This document shows positions 24,999-33,628 of a stretch of 36,273 nt of DNA, one piece after another (position 1 is the first letter of the stretch; each line of letters begins with the position of its first letter). The translations under genes were made by a program, and so were the position numbers. The DNA comes from Comamonadaceae bacterium (GTDB taxonomy: Bacteria > Pseudomonadota > Gammaproteobacteria > Burkholderiales > Burkholderiaceae). The stretch is taken from assembly GCA_947374535.1 (NCBI GenBank), contig CANCCJ010000021.1, forward strand, positions 1-36,273. The letters run 5' to 3'. Below the pieces are notes generated by a model. That model did not search any database. It was not told the origin of the DNA and worked only from the letters and a program-made list of their open reading frames with translations.

Positions 24999-26060
24999 AT
25001 GAGTCGATGGCTATCCCTAGTTCTGTTCACTTTTTTACATTTTTTCGGAAGCAATGCATTTGCCCAAAATTTCCCTCATCAAAAATCTGATGTTTGGGTG
25101 GCCAAAGATTTTCGTTTTCATACGGGTGAAGTCGCTCCAAGTTTGAACATCGGCTACACCACCCTTGGGAATCCATCGGGTGAACCCGTTGTCATCCTTC
25201 ATGGCACAACAGGCACGGGCGTTGGCATGCTCAACTCGGCTTTTGGTGCAGAACTGTTCGGGCCCGGTCAAGTTTTAGACGCCGCCAAATACTTCATCGT
25301 TTTACCTGATGCCATTGGTATAGGCAAATCAAGCAAACCCTCCGACGGCTTGCGAGCCAAATTTCCAAAATACAACTATGACGACATGGTGCTGGCACAA
25401 CATCGTCTGCTGACTGAAGGACTCAACCTTAAACATGTGCGCATGATTTTGGGCAACTCGATGGGCGGCATGCATGCCTGGCTGTGGGGTGTGCAGCATC
25501 CGGAATTCATGGATATTTTGGTTCCTATGGCCGCCATGCCTACCGAAATGGCTGGGCGCAACTGGATGATGCGTCGGCTTGTCATTGATTCCATCCGCAA
25601 TGATCCCGAGTGGATGAACGGCAATTACGTGGAGCAACCCCGCAGTTTGCAATTTGCATCCGTCTTCTACGCAATGGCAACCAACGGTGGCAACCAAGCC
25701 TTGCAACGCCAAGCCCCCACTCGCGAGAAAGCGGATCAACTTTTAAATCAACGACTGAGTGGCGCATTTGTAGGTGATGCCAACGACCATTTGTACCAAT
25801 GGGATGCCTCTAGAGACTACAACCCCTTAGACCAACTCGAAAAAATCAAAGCCACATTGCTCGCCATCAACTCTGCGGATGATGAACGCAACCCGCCAGA
25901 ACTCCATGTGATGGACAAGGCTTTATCCAGAATTCCAAACGCTCGTTTGTTACTGATTCCTGCAAGTGATCAAACCGCAGGACACGGCACAACTGGACAA
26001 GCTAAGTGGTGGAAAAACGAAGTCGGTGCTTTGCTGCAAACTGCGCCTCACATGAAATAA
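24999..26060 (+). CDS. Exported alpha/beta hydrolase of the homoserine O-acetyltransferase-like (MetX) group
   Basis: The 353-residue protein has a signal peptide (hydrophobic 6-20, cleavage near AFA/QNF). The fold segments are GEPVVILHGTTGTG (oxyanion region), the nucleophile elbow GNSMGG with Ser154, the acid in NSADDERNPPE (Asp294 or 295) and the catalytic His at about 329 in AGHGTTG. The sequence is close to MetX-type acyltransferases, but export argues for a hydrolase acting outside the cytoplasm. It is the last of four genes for exported proteins and is preceded by TGAGGTGA. Confidence 0.87.
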   Translation: MSRWLSLVLFTFLHFFGSNAFAQNFPHQKSDVWVAKDFRFHTGEVAPSLNIGYTTLGNPSGEPVVILHGTTGTGVGMLNSAFGAELFGPGQVLDAAKYFIVLPDAIGIGKSSKPSDGLRAKFPKYNYDDMVLAQHRLLTEGLNLKHVRMILGNSMGGMHAWLWGVQHPEFMDILVPMAAMPTEMAGRNWMMRRLVIDSIRNDPEWMNGNYVEQPRSLQFASVFYAMATNGGNQALQRQAPTREKADQLLNQRLSGAFVGDANDHLYQWDASRDYNPLDQLEKIKATLLAINSADDERNPPELHVMDKALSRIPNARLLLIPASDQTAGHGTTGQAKWWKNEVGALLQTAPHMK

Positions 26061-26094
26061 GCGTCAAATGCCCATGTTGAATTTTTCTCTAAAA

Positions 26095-26123
26095 TTGCAA
26101 TGTCGTGCTTTTCTAGATAGCAT
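26095..26123 (+). promoter_or_regulatory. Candidate sigma-70 promoter of the HTH gene
   Basis: TTGCAA (26095-26100), a 17-bp spacer and TAGCAT (26118-26123) lie about 30 bp upstream of the ATG at 26151. Each box matches 4 of 6 consensus positions. Confidence 0.35.
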
Positions 26124-26150
26124 GCATAAATCAATTAATTCAACTTACAT

Positions 26151-26576
26151 ATGACCACCTTTGCAAACCAACTCAAATCTGAAATCGCTCGCATTGCCAA
26201 AAAGGAAGCGCGTGCTGAATTAATTCAGTTAAAGAAGGCTTCGGCGCAGTACCGTTCAGACATCGCCGCGTTGAAACGCCATGTGGCGAGTCTCGAGTCC
26301 ACGGTGAAAAAACTCAACAAGACCCAACCCAAGCCCGTCCTCAACGTTGAAAAAGAATCTGCTACTCCACTGCGTTTTCGTGCTGGCGGTTTTACAACGC
26401 TACGCAAGAAATTTGAATTGTCAGCCGAGCAAATGGGCAAGTTGATTGGTGTGTCTGCGCAATCCATTTACCACTGGGAAGCCGAAAAATCGCGCCCACG
26501 TGCGAGCCAACTCCCAGCCATTGCTGCCGCTCGCAAGCTCACCAAGAAAGAAGCTTGGGCGAAATTGGGCCTTTAA
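26151..26576 (+). CDS. Coiled-coil plus XRE-type helix-turn-helix DNA-binding protein
   Basis: The 141-residue protein has an N-terminal charged helical region (about 5-58) with heptad-like spacing, probably a dimerising coiled coil. A short linker is followed by a C-terminal XRE-type helix-turn-helix (about 82-115: LRKKFELSAEQMGKLIGVSA then QSIYHWEAEKSRPR). It ends with LPAIAAARKLTKKEAWAKL. No effector domain is visible. It stands alone between the exported-protein operon and a decayed region, and no target can be named. The ATG lacks a strong ribosome binding site. Confidence 0.82.
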   Translation: MTTFANQLKSEIARIAKKEARAELIQLKKASAQYRSDIAALKRHVASLESTVKKLNKTQPKPVLNVEKESATPLRFRAGGFTTLRKKFELSAEQMGKLIGVSAQSIYHWEAEKSRPRASQLPAIAAARKLTKKEAWAKLGL

Positions 26577-26582
26577 AAGGCA

Positions 26583-26789
26583 CTAGAAGTATTTTTTAAC
26601 TTCTAAGGCGATGCGTGTGTATTTGTTCGTGTCGGCCAATGCGGGTGACGTTCCAACAGGCCTTGCCACGTAGCCTGTGCCATGCCATTGGCTAGGCCCA
26701 TTCCATTGCAATCCTAATCCAGCACCTTTCAATTCTGAAGTGCTCGTCACCGCTGCGGTGGAATATGAGCTTGAAGTCAGATTTGCCGC
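26583..26789 (-). pseudogene. Remnant: C-terminal end of a TpsB/ShlB-type two-partner secretion outer-membrane protein
   Basis: The minus strand reads open for 68 codons from 26789 to a TAG at 26585-26583. It is bounded upstream by an in-frame TAG (26792-26790) and has no start. The translation includes SELKGAGLGLQWNGP, then GTGYVARPVG, and ends TRIALEVKKYF. This matches the last two or three beta strands of a ShlB/FhaC-type barrel with the C-terminal Phe needed for outer-membrane assembly. No other part of the gene (POTRA domains, rest of barrel) is found beside it, so it is interpreted as the tail of a deleted gene. Confidence 0.55.
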
Positions 26790-26980
26790 CTACTTATAAA
26801 CACAATGACCTGCGCTAGGATGACACCTTGGTGGCTGACCTAAATGCACAAAAGCAATGCTCAGCCGCCATGAAACACTGACATCAAAATTTTTCTATTT
26901 TTTGATTTTCATGAGGTGCGCAATGACACTGAATTTGCCCAGACAAAACTTTCTTTATTACTTAACTCTCGATAAATTTA

Positions 26981-26998
26981 AAATTAATTAATTAATTT
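26981..26998. repeat. AT-only palindrome upstream of the phasin gene
   Basis: This 18-bp perfect palindrome consists of overlapping TAAT/ATTA units, about 100 bp before the phasin start. It may be an upstream promoter element or a binding site for a nucleoid or regulatory protein. Confidence 0.35.
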
Positions 26999-27099
26999 TT
27001 GGACTAGAGAACTGCCTCTAAAGCGCAGGCAAAGAGATCAAAAAAGAAAAAGTTTATTTAAGATTCGTTCATCAAATTAACTTCAATGAGGAAATTCAA

Positions 27100-27648
27100 A
27101 TGCAAAACCAATTCAAGCCACAAGTCGAAAATTCTTTGGAAGTCGCTATCGAACTCGCCAATCTTTCTTTGTCTCAAGTTGAGCGCTTCACTGAGTTGAG
27201 CCTTGAACAAGCCAAAGTCAACGCCGAGTTGGCACAAGCCCAATTGAGCTCTGTGATGGACGTCAAAGACCCAGCAGCCGCCATCGAGTTGTTGAAATCT
27301 CAATTGGAAAACTCTGCCAAAAGCTTGGCGGGTTTCGCCGCTACCGCTTATGAACTGAGCCAAGAATTCCAAGCTGAGTCTGCTGCATTTGCTGAAGCTC
27401 ACTTCGACAAAGCACAAGCTGCCGCCAACAATGCCATCACAGAGAACTTGAAAAAAGCGCCTGAAGGTTCTGAAGTTGCTGTGAACGCTGTCAAAGCCGC
27501 CCTCGATGCTGGCAACAAGGCTATTGCTGAAGCCCGCAAGACGGCCAAGAAGTCTGCCGAGTTGGCACAAGAGAGCTTGGCTGAGTTGAAAAAGCACGCC
27601 CCCAAAGCGGCTGCCAAAGCACCTGCACGCAGCAAAGCACGCGCTTAA
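27100..27648 (+). CDS. phaP: Phasin-family protein (polyhydroxyalkanoate granule-associated)
   Basis: The 182-residue protein is almost entirely helical and Ala/Glu/Lys-rich. The phasin core covers about residues 5-110 (ENSLEVAIELANLSLSQVER, FTELSLEQAKVNAELAQAQL, LAGFAATAYELSQEFQAE). A Lys/Ala/Pro-rich basic tail ([20 protein letters not shown]) resembles the histone-like tails of some phasins that also bind DNA. Phasins coat the surface of PHA storage granules in the cytoplasm. GAGGA lies 7 bp before the ATG, and a strong terminator follows. It is monocistronic; no PHA synthase is in the window. Confidence 0.9.
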   Translation: MQNQFKPQVENSLEVAIELANLSLSQVERFTELSLEQAKVNAELAQAQLSSVMDVKDPAAAIELLKSQLENSAKSLAGFAATAYELSQEFQAESAAFAEAHFDKAQAAANNAITENLKKAPEGSEVAVNAVKAALDAGNKAIAEARKTAKKSAELAQESLAELKKHAPKAAAKAPARSKARA

Positions 27649-27667
27649 TTTTCTAAGCCCTGCAAGC

Positions 27668-27695
27668 ATAGGCACCTTCGGGTGCCTATTTTTTT
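27668..27695 (+). terminator. Rho-independent terminator of the phasin gene
   Basis: A 9-bp perfect stem ATAGGCACC/GGTGCCTAT with a TTCG tetraloop (27677-27680) is followed by a run of T (27689-27695). It lies 20 bp after the phasin stop and just before the convergent cheB end at 27699. Confidence 0.95.
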
Positions 27696-27698
27696 ATC

Positions 27699-28763
27699 TC
27701 ATGCAAAGTGGGCGTGCATCGCCATCAGCTCATCCGAGATTGCTTGCAAAGACAATACCTTCTTGATCGCGCCCGTTTCGATGGCGGCTTTGGGCATGCC
27801 AAAAATCACAGAGCTGCCTTGATCCTGCGCAATCGTGAGGCCATTTTTTTCAAAGATGGACACAATGCCATGCGCACCATCGCAGCCCATGCCACTCAGC
27901 ACCACACCCACACAGTGGGGGCCAAACACTTGTGCCATAGACATGAACAGTTGATCCGCACTGGGCAAATGAAAGTCATTGGGTTGGGCATCCATCAACT
28001 TGAATCGCCCCTCTTGATCAAACACCAAGTGCCGCCCTTCTGGTGCAAAGTAAACATAGCCAGCGTGAGGCACCATGCCCGCCTCTGCCACCACAATTTG
28101 CAAACGGCTGCTGTCGTCCAGCCATTCCACCATGCCATACAAAAAGCCTTTGCTGATGTGTTGCACGCACACGATGGGAATCGAAAAATTCTCGGGCAAA
28201 TTACTTAAGAGGTGAAGCAAAGCTTGAGGTCCCCCCGTCGATGAACCAATGGCGATGATCTTCGCAGGCATCACGGTGTCATCTTTTTCTTCGCGCTTGG
28301 GCGCCAAATTTATAAGAGGTTTTTGTTTGCTCGCAATCACATTCACGCCAGACAAGATTTTTATTTTGTCCACCAACAGCTGGGGATCAATTTGGCTGAT
28401 GCCCCCAGATTTCAAAAGGGGTTTGGCCATCACATCCAAGGCACCCGCCTGAAAAATTTTCATGATGTTGCGGATCTGATGTGGCTGCGCAGAAATACTC
28501 AACACCAAAATAGGTCGGGGAAATTGAGCCATCACTTGCTTGGTCAGCTCCAAGCCATCCATCAACGGCATATGGAAGTCTGTGCAAATCACATCTGGAT
28601 TGAGCTTCGGAATCAAAGCCAAAGCCTCAAGGCCGTTGCATGCTGTGCCCACCACCTCTATGCCGCCATCTTTCAAAATCTTTTGAATCACCGCCAACTC
28701 AAGCGCGGAGTCTTCCACGAGCAACACCCGAGGCGATGATGTGTATTTTCTGGGAGTGGTCAT
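27699..28763 (-). CDS. cheB: Chemoreceptor methylesterase CheB (receiver + methylesterase)
   Basis: The 354-residue protein has an N-terminal receiver domain with phospho-acceptor Asp62 (CTDFHMPLMDG) and the switch Lys in VMAKPL. A linker is followed by the CheB methylesterase domain with the catalytic triad Ser175 (IGSSTGG), His202 (VQHI) and Asp295 (GMGCDG). It removes methyl or amide groups from receptor glutamyl residues. The ATG at 28763 is preferred; a GTG at 28796 in the same frame, overlapping cheA, has a TTGGAG-like site and cannot be excluded. It is the last gene of the operon cheW-mcp-cheA-cheB. No CheR methyltransferase is encoded beside it, which is unusual for a CheB. Confidence 0.93.
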   Translation of the reverse strand: MTTPRKYTSSPRVLLVEDSALELAVIQKILKDGGIEVVGTACNGLEALALIPKLNPDVICTDFHMPLMDGLELTKQVMAQFPRPILVLSISAQPHQIRNIMKIFQAGALDVMAKPLLKSGGISQIDPQLLVDKIKILSGVNVIASKQKPLINLAPKREEKDDTVMPAKIIAIGSSTGGPQALLHLLSNLPENFSIPIVCVQHISKGFLYGMVEWLDDSSRLQIVVAEAGMVPHAGYVYFAPEGRHLVFDQEGRFKLMDAQPNDFHLPSADQLFMSMAQVFGPHCVGVVLSGMGCDGAHGIVSIFEKNGLTIAQDQGSSVIFGMPKAAIETGAIKKVLSLQAISDELMAMHAHFA

Positions 28764-28774
28764 CGGTGGATACG

Positions 28775-30925
28775 TCAAATCAGACGCTCCAAACACTCCA
28801 ACAAAATTGACTGGTCAAATTCTGGCTTGGACAAATAAGCATCGGCCCCCGCCTCTAAGCCTCTGCGGCGGTCCTCCTCTGTTGACAAAGAGGTCACCAA
28901 AATAACAGGTAGGTTGGCAAAGGCTGAATTGGCTCTGATTTTTTGGGTCAACACCAAACCGGTCATATTGGGCATCAAGATGTCGCTCACCACCGCATCA
29001 AATTTAAAGCGCGACATATGCTGCCAAGCGTCTAGGCCATCCACACAAGCCGTCACTTGATAACCCGCGCCCTCCAAGATGCGTTTTTCTTGCATACGCG
29101 TGGTGATGCTGTCTTCGGCTAGCAAAATGTGTTTGAGCGCTTTTTTCGCAGACTTCGTTACAACCGTCGAAGTGGGCTTTGCTTTGTTGAGCACCAAATG
29201 CACAAGACCTCGCACATCTAGAACTGGACTGACCAAGCCCGCATCCAAAATTGTCACCCCCAGCAATTGGGGTGTTCTACCCACAGGCATGGGGGCGGGT
29301 TTGATGACCACATCTTGCTCACCCAACAGCTCGTCCACAAACACACCCACACGCGTTTTCGCGTCATCCAAAATCACACAGTAGGACTTTGTTTCACTCA
29401 ATGTCGACTGCCCTGGGCAACCAAGCAACGGGCCTAGCCAGCTCAAGAAAATAATTTCCCCATCGTCGTCCAAACAAGGGCTGCCCTCCACCATGCGTAT
29501 CGTCTCTTGCGACACCTTTTGGATACGCTTGACGCTCTCAAACGGAATAGCAAACACTTGCCCTGAGTCTTTGACCAACAGCACCCTTGTGGAAATGATC
29601 GAAATCGGCAATCCCATGTTGATCCACATGCCTTTGCCCGGTGTCGAATCAATGATCAACGTGCCGTGCAGCCGTTCAATCGTGGTGCGAACCACATTCA
29701 AGCCCACGCCACGCCCCGAAACATCGGTGATCATTTTGCTGGTCGAAAAACCTTGCTCCAATATCATCATGTGTAACTGTGCGGCGTCTAATTCGGCAGC
29801 CTCCTGCGCTGAGTACAAACCTTTTTTCACAACCAAGGCGCGTACCGCGTCTAGGTTCAAACCTTGCCCATCGTCACGCACTTCAATGTTGATGCGGTCT
29901 GCGTCATGGCTGACGCGCACCCACAACACGCTGGTCTCAGGCTTTCCAAAATCATGGCGCATCGCGGGCGTTTCAATGCCATGATCAATGGCATTGCGAA
30001 GCAAGTGCATCAATGGCGCCTTCATCTCCTCAATGATGCGTTTGTCCACCACCAGTTCACCCCCCACCAAGCGTAATTCGATTTTTTTACCCTGCTCAAT
30101 GGCCAAGTCATGCACCATGCGCGGAAACAGGGACAACAACGTCGAGATCGGCAAGAGCCGTAAATTACGAATGCCAGACTCAATCTCTAGCGACACGGTG
30201 TTTAAGTTTTCGTTGTCGTCCAACAGTCGCTTCGACAGTTCCGTCAACTTGGCAAGGTTTTGAGCCACATCACTTGGCTCTGTCCAATCTTTGGTCAGTA
30301 ATGCTTGCAGCTCGGCCTCCAAGCGTTGAATCAGATTTCGATAGACCAACAGCTCACCTGATTGGCTCAACAAATAGTCCAGCCGATTGGCATCCACGCG
30401 CAGCGTGTCAATGTGAAAATCTGCCACTTGTGTGGCTGCTGTGCGTATGGCGCTGTCAGTCACAGGAGGCGGAATATCCAAGGGTGGTGGTGGTGTGCGA
30501 ACGCTGACGGGTTCAGGCGCAGTCGTTGGAGCGACCTCAGGCACAACGTGGTCCTCGGGCGAGGTCATCACAGGCGTGATCACAGGGGGGGTTGGGCCAC
30601 TTGCCACAGCGATTTCAACAAGTTGTCTTAAACGGTCTACCGATTTCAACTGCTTTTGAATAAAGGCAGTGTCGATGAGCGCCCCGCCTTTGCGTATCAC
30701 GGCCAACTCATCTTCCATGCTGTGCGCCAAGTCTTGAATATCCAGCAGGCCCAGCATCCGTGCCCCGCCCTTGAGGCTGTGCGCCTCTCGAAACATGTCT
30801 TCTATCAGCGCCGCATTGCTTGGCTCTGTCTCAAGTTGCAACCAACCTGCATCCAGCTTTTGCAGCCGTTCGTTGCATTCAGCATGGAACAGTTGTCGCA
30901 GTTCGGTGTCTTCAATTTTGGGCAT
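28775..30925 (-). CDS. cheA: Hybrid chemosensory kinase CheA with C-terminal receiver (CheA-REC)
   Basis: The 716-residue protein starts with an Hpt domain (His49 in EAHSLKGGARM). A Pro-rich linker (about 110-160) stands in place of a CheY-binding P2 domain. The dimerisation domain is at about 170-270 and the HATPase (N box HLLRNAIDHGIE; G1 EVRDDGQGLNL; G2 GRGVGLNVV) at about 275-430. A CheW-like domain follows (about 435-575), then a receiver with Asp648 (VVSDILMP). Domain order matches WspE/FrzE-type hybrid kinases, which control functions other than flagellar turning. It would be autophosphorylated under receptor/CheW control, with phosphate passing to its own receiver and to CheB. It begins 11 bp after the receptor gene. 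Confidence 0.93.
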   Translation of the reverse strand: MPKIEDTELRQLFHAECNERLQKLDAGWLQLETEPSNAALIEDMFREAHSLKGGARMLGLLDIQDLAHSMEDELAVIRKGGALIDTAFIQKQLKSVDRLRQLVEIAVASGPTPPVITPVMTSPEDHVVPEVAPTTAPEPVSVRTPPPPLDIPPPVTDSAIRTAATQVADFHIDTLRVDANRLDYLLSQSGELLVYRNLIQRLEAELQALLTKDWTEPSDVAQNLAKLTELSKRLLDDNENLNTVSLEIESGIRNLRLLPISTLLSLFPRMVHDLAIEQGKKIELRLVGGELVVDKRIIEEMKAPLMHLLRNAIDHGIETPAMRHDFGKPETSVLWVRVSHDADRINIEVRDDGQGLNLDAVRALVVKKGLYSAQEAAELDAAQLHMMILEQGFSTSKMITDVSGRGVGLNVVRTTIERLHGTLIIDSTPGKGMWINMGLPISIISTRVLLVKDSGQVFAIPFESVKRIQKVSQETIRMVEGSPCLDDDGEIIFLSWLGPLLGCPGQSTLSETKSYCVILDDAKTRVGVFVDELLGEQDVVIKPAPMPVGRTPQLLGVTILDAGLVSPVLDVRGLVHLVLNKAKPTSTVVTKSAKKALKHILLAEDSITTRMQEKRILEGAGYQVTACVDGLDAWQHMSRFKFDAVVSDILMPNMTGLVLTQKIRANSAFANLPVILVTSLSTEEDRRRGLEAGADAYLSKPEFDQSILLECLERLI

Positions 30926-30936
30926 GAGCGCAACCG

Positions 30937-32409
30937 TTAAAGCATGGTTTTGAGTTTGATGGCCACATCGGTCAAGTTAGCAACACCTGCCCGAGCCTGA
31001 CTGGTGGCAATCGCAATCGCCTTCGCACCATTTTTGATATTTTTCATGGCCTCATCAATTTGCAACATCGCATCCGCTTGCTGCTTGGTGTTGAGCAATA
31101 CCTGCTGCGCATTTTGGTGAACGCCAATAGCCAGCTCGTTGACGCCTTCAAATGCCACCACGGACTGACGCACAGTCTCCCCCACCTCGCGTGAGGTTTT
31201 ACTGCTCGTCTCGGCGGCCATGACGATGGTGTTGGTGGCCTTTTGAATGTCCGTCACAATTTGGTTGGACTTCTCTGCCGACTGCTTGCTCTGATCTGCC
31301 AGCTTGCGTATCTCAGAAGCCACCACTGAAAATCCCTTGCCATGCTCACCCGCACGGGCCGCTTCCACCGCCGCATTCAAAGCCAGCATATTGGTTTCAC
31401 CCGCCAACTCGCCGACCAGTTTAGAAATATTGCCGATCTGTGCCGCTTGCTCAGAGAGCGCCAAAATTTCAGCGGCAATGTGCGTAGAGCTGGCCTCCAA
31501 TTGACTCATGTCCAACTTATTACGCGCAGCCAACGCCATGCCTTTCTGCGTGGTTTCTTGCGCTTGTCTGGCTGAGGTGGCAACCGATTCGGCTTGCGAG
31601 GCCGTCACACGCGATGATGCAGCCAGCTCTTCCACCGTGCTGGTGGTTTCCACCACGGCAGAAGCCTGCTCTTGCACCGATTGTTCATGCTCGGCCATCA
31701 CACTGGCAAATTGAGTGGCAACCACAGAGACTTGATTGGCACTGTTCGTGATGCCGCGACTCAGAGCTGCAAAGGTCCAAGCACCAAAAACCAGCATCAA
31801 AAAAACAGCAAATACACTGCCCCACATCACAGCGTTTTGTGCCCGCTCAATGGATGAGGTGACACTGTCACGCAATCTGGTTCGGAATTCGTTTTCATCT
31901 TGCGCTAACTTGGCTGAAATCTTATCGGTGTCTCGCGCCAAGGCAATGGATGATCCTTTTCTAAAAAACTCAATTGCCTCTTTTTCTTTCCCATCATCAA
32001 TGAGCTTGACCAGCTGTGACGTATTGAGTTCAATGCGCAAGGTCACTTCTTTGAGTTGCTGAATCGTGTCTGCCAAACGACCCGTGGTGTCGGATTTGGA
32101 GAGGTCATCAATTTTTTCATGTGCGGCGTTACGGCTTGCTTCATAAATAGCCTTGGGGTAACCCATTTCAATGCTTTGATTGCCGTTGATCAAGGTGTAG
32201 CCAAATGAAGCACGTTGCATACGCACCCAACTGTCACCCACATTCAGAATATCGTCTGGAATATGAGCTGATGCATTCAAAGCACGCGAAAATTTCACCG
32301 CCTCGTCCAGCTTAACATTGGCATAGCCAACGATGCCGGCCATCAAAAGCAAAGGCAGTAAAAAAGTAACAAGCAACCGCCAGCGAAGTTTTTGAAATTT
32401 AAAGTTCAC
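30937..32409 (-). CDS. Methyl-accepting chemotaxis protein without a HAMP domain
   Basis: The 490-residue receptor has TM1 at about 11-30, a roughly 160-residue helical periplasmic sensor (four-helix-bundle type) and TM2 at about 194-215. The cytoplasmic signalling coiled coil starts about 20-30 residues after TM2, leaving no room for a HAMP domain. The hairpin tip is complete ([20 protein letters not shown], then [18 protein letters not shown]). No C-terminal CheR-tethering pentapeptide is present. Translation begins at GTG 32409, supported by a strong AAGGAGG 5 bp upstream. The gene follows the double CheW gene by 15 bp and precedes cheA by 11 bp. The ligand is unknown. Confidence 0.92.
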   Translation of the reverse strand: MNFKFQKLRWRLLVTFLLPLLLMAGIVGYANVKLDEAVKFSRALNASAHIPDDILNVGDSWVRMQRASFGYTLINGNQSIEMGYPKAIYEASRNAAHEKIDDLSKSDTTGRLADTIQQLKEVTLRIELNTSQLVKLIDDGKEKEAIEFFRKGSSIALARDTDKISAKLAQDENEFRTRLRDSVTSSIERAQNAVMWGSVFAVFLMLVFGAWTFAALSRGITNSANQVSVVATQFASVMAEHEQSVQEQASAVVETTSTVEELAASSRVTASQAESVATSARQAQETTQKGMALAARNKLDMSQLEASSTHIAAEILALSEQAAQIGNISKLVGELAGETNMLALNAAVEAARAGEHGKGFSVVASEIRKLADQSKQSAEKSNQIVTDIQKATNTIVMAAETSSKTSREVGETVRQSVVAFEGVNELAIGVHQNAQQVLLNTKQQADAMLQIDEAMKNIKNGAKAIAIATSQARAGVANLTDVAIKLKTML

Positions 32410-32424
32410 AACAGCCTCCTTCTT

Positions 32425-33396
32425 TTAATGGTTCGCGTATGCCAATGGCTGCGGCTTGAAGAGTGCAAGCACCGCTTCCAAGTTCAAAATGGGAGTGACC
32501 TCGCCCTTGTCTCGCAACAAAGTATCGGACAAGGGGTGCTGGTCATCTTGATCGGGCATCTCAATCACGTTCGAATCCGTGGCAACCACCAAGCACTCAA
32601 TAGACTGGATGAGACATGAAAATTTTTGTCCCTCGTGCTGTAACACCATAAGTTGTGCATGAGGCGGGGATGGATCAAGGCCTAACAAAATGCCAAGATC
32701 AAGAATGGCAATAATTTCACCCCGTAAATTCATACATCCCAACATAGCCGCAGGGGAACCTGGCAAATAGGTGAATTGTTTGAACAGACAAAACTCCATG
32801 ATCTGATCCAAAGCGATGGCGTAACGACGCTGCCCTGTTGACACGATGGCGAACTGCAAAAGCATGCCCCCCCACACAGAGACTGCCTCTTTGGCCAGTT
32901 GGTGCATGCGCGATTGAAGCAAAACCGCATCGGACACAGAGTTGGCTTGAAGCATGTGGGCCGCACGAAGGTCCTGCAGTGGCCAACGTTGCGACGAGGC
33001 AATCAAAGCAGCCGCATTCACCAACATCACGATGTCATCGCCATCGCGCACCTGACCGAGTAGAAGTGAGTTGTCAGTGCTTTGCTCCATCGACAAAATC
33101 TCGCCCGACCATTCCTCTAAGCCCTCCACCTCATCGACCACGATGGCCGCTTGTACATCACCATTTTTCAAAATCAACAATTTCTGTTTCACTGAATACG
33201 GCCGAGCCGCATGCCCCATCCACACAGAAAAATCAATCACAGCAATGCGTTCACCATGTAAATTGAGCACCCCTAGAAACCATGCAGGCACGCCATCCAA
33301 ACTAGACAAGGCAGGCAGCCAAACAATGCGCTTCACCACTTCGCCCGCCATGCAATAGCGTGTGGCATCGGCACTAAAGTAAAAGAGTGAGCTCAT
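32425..33396 (-). CDS. cheW: Double-domain CheW-like adaptor
   Basis: The 323-residue protein contains two CheW-type SH3-like domains in tandem. The first is at about residues 1-140 (WFLGVLNLHGERIAVIDFSV). The second is at about 180-315 (AMLGCMNLRGEIIAILDLGI, then EVTPILNLEAVLALF). Each has the characteristic G-x-x-N-L-H/R-G core. CheW proteins couple receptors to CheA; a tandem protein could bridge two receptor or kinase units, or one domain may have a separate role. It is the first gene of the minus-strand chemosensory operon and lies divergent from kaiB across 232 bp. A GGGAA-type site precedes the ATG. Confidence 0.88.
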   Translation of the reverse strand: MSSLFYFSADATRYCMAGEVVKRIVWLPALSSLDGVPAWFLGVLNLHGERIAVIDFSVWMGHAARPYSVKQKLLILKNGDVQAAIVVDEVEGLEEWSGEILSMEQSTDNSLLLGQVRDGDDIVMLVNAAALIASSQRWPLQDLRAAHMLQANSVSDAVLLQSRMHQLAKEAVSVWGGMLLQFAIVSTGQRRYAIALDQIMEFCLFKQFTYLPGSPAAMLGCMNLRGEIIAILDLGILLGLDPSPPHAQLMVLQHEGQKFSCLIQSIECLVVATDSNVIEMPDQDDQHPLSDTLLRDKGEVTPILNLEAVLALFKPQPLAYANH

Positions 33397-33628
33397 CTTG
33401 TGATTCCCAGGTTTTTATCAAGCTTAAAGTTTCAACGCACCTAAGACAACAGATTCCAAGCAATGTCTGAATCAACTTGCACCTTCTTTGACATTTGTCG
33501 TATCTATGCGAATTAAGTGCGACAGACATGGCACTGAATCGCTAGCATGAAACAGCTGAAAGACATGGCCACATGTGGTGCTCGATACGATTGAATCCAC
33601 CGCATTTGCCGCGCAAGAGGGAATCATC
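33397..33628. promoter_or_regulatory. Shared upstream region of the chemosensory operon and kaiB
   Basis: On the plus strand TTGACA (33488-33493) is followed, after about 17-18 bp, by an AT-rich hexamer (AATTAA/ATTAAG, 33511-33517), a plausible promoter for kaiB. A perfect palindrome CCACATGTGG at 33569-33578 lies in the kaiB leader. AGAGGGA before 33629 is the kaiB ribosome binding site. I do not see a clear promoter for the minus-strand operon, nor a sigma-28 (flagellar) type promoter. Confidence 0.4.

Larger units (their letters stand above)
26577..27099. other. 523-bp intergenic region: decayed gene remnant and AT-rich phasin upstream region
   Basis: The left part carries the minus-strand remnant at 26583-26789. 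From 26790 to about 26960 I see no coding potential or recognised element. At 26981-26998 there is a perfect AT-only palindrome built of TAAT repeats. A GAGGA ribosome binding site at 27088-27092 precedes the phasin ATG. No tRNA, insertion-sequence end or CRISPR repeat is visible. Confidence 0.7.

Noticed and set aside
27058..27675. Minus-strand frame opposite the phasin gene
   Set aside because: It is a shadow of the biased phasin codons; the phasin has family similarity, a ribosome binding site and a terminator.
27699..33396. Complete Wsp system
   Set aside because: The CheA-REC kinase resembles WspE, but there is no GGDEF response regulator (WspR) or CheR (WspC), and only one CheW gene is present, as a tandem.
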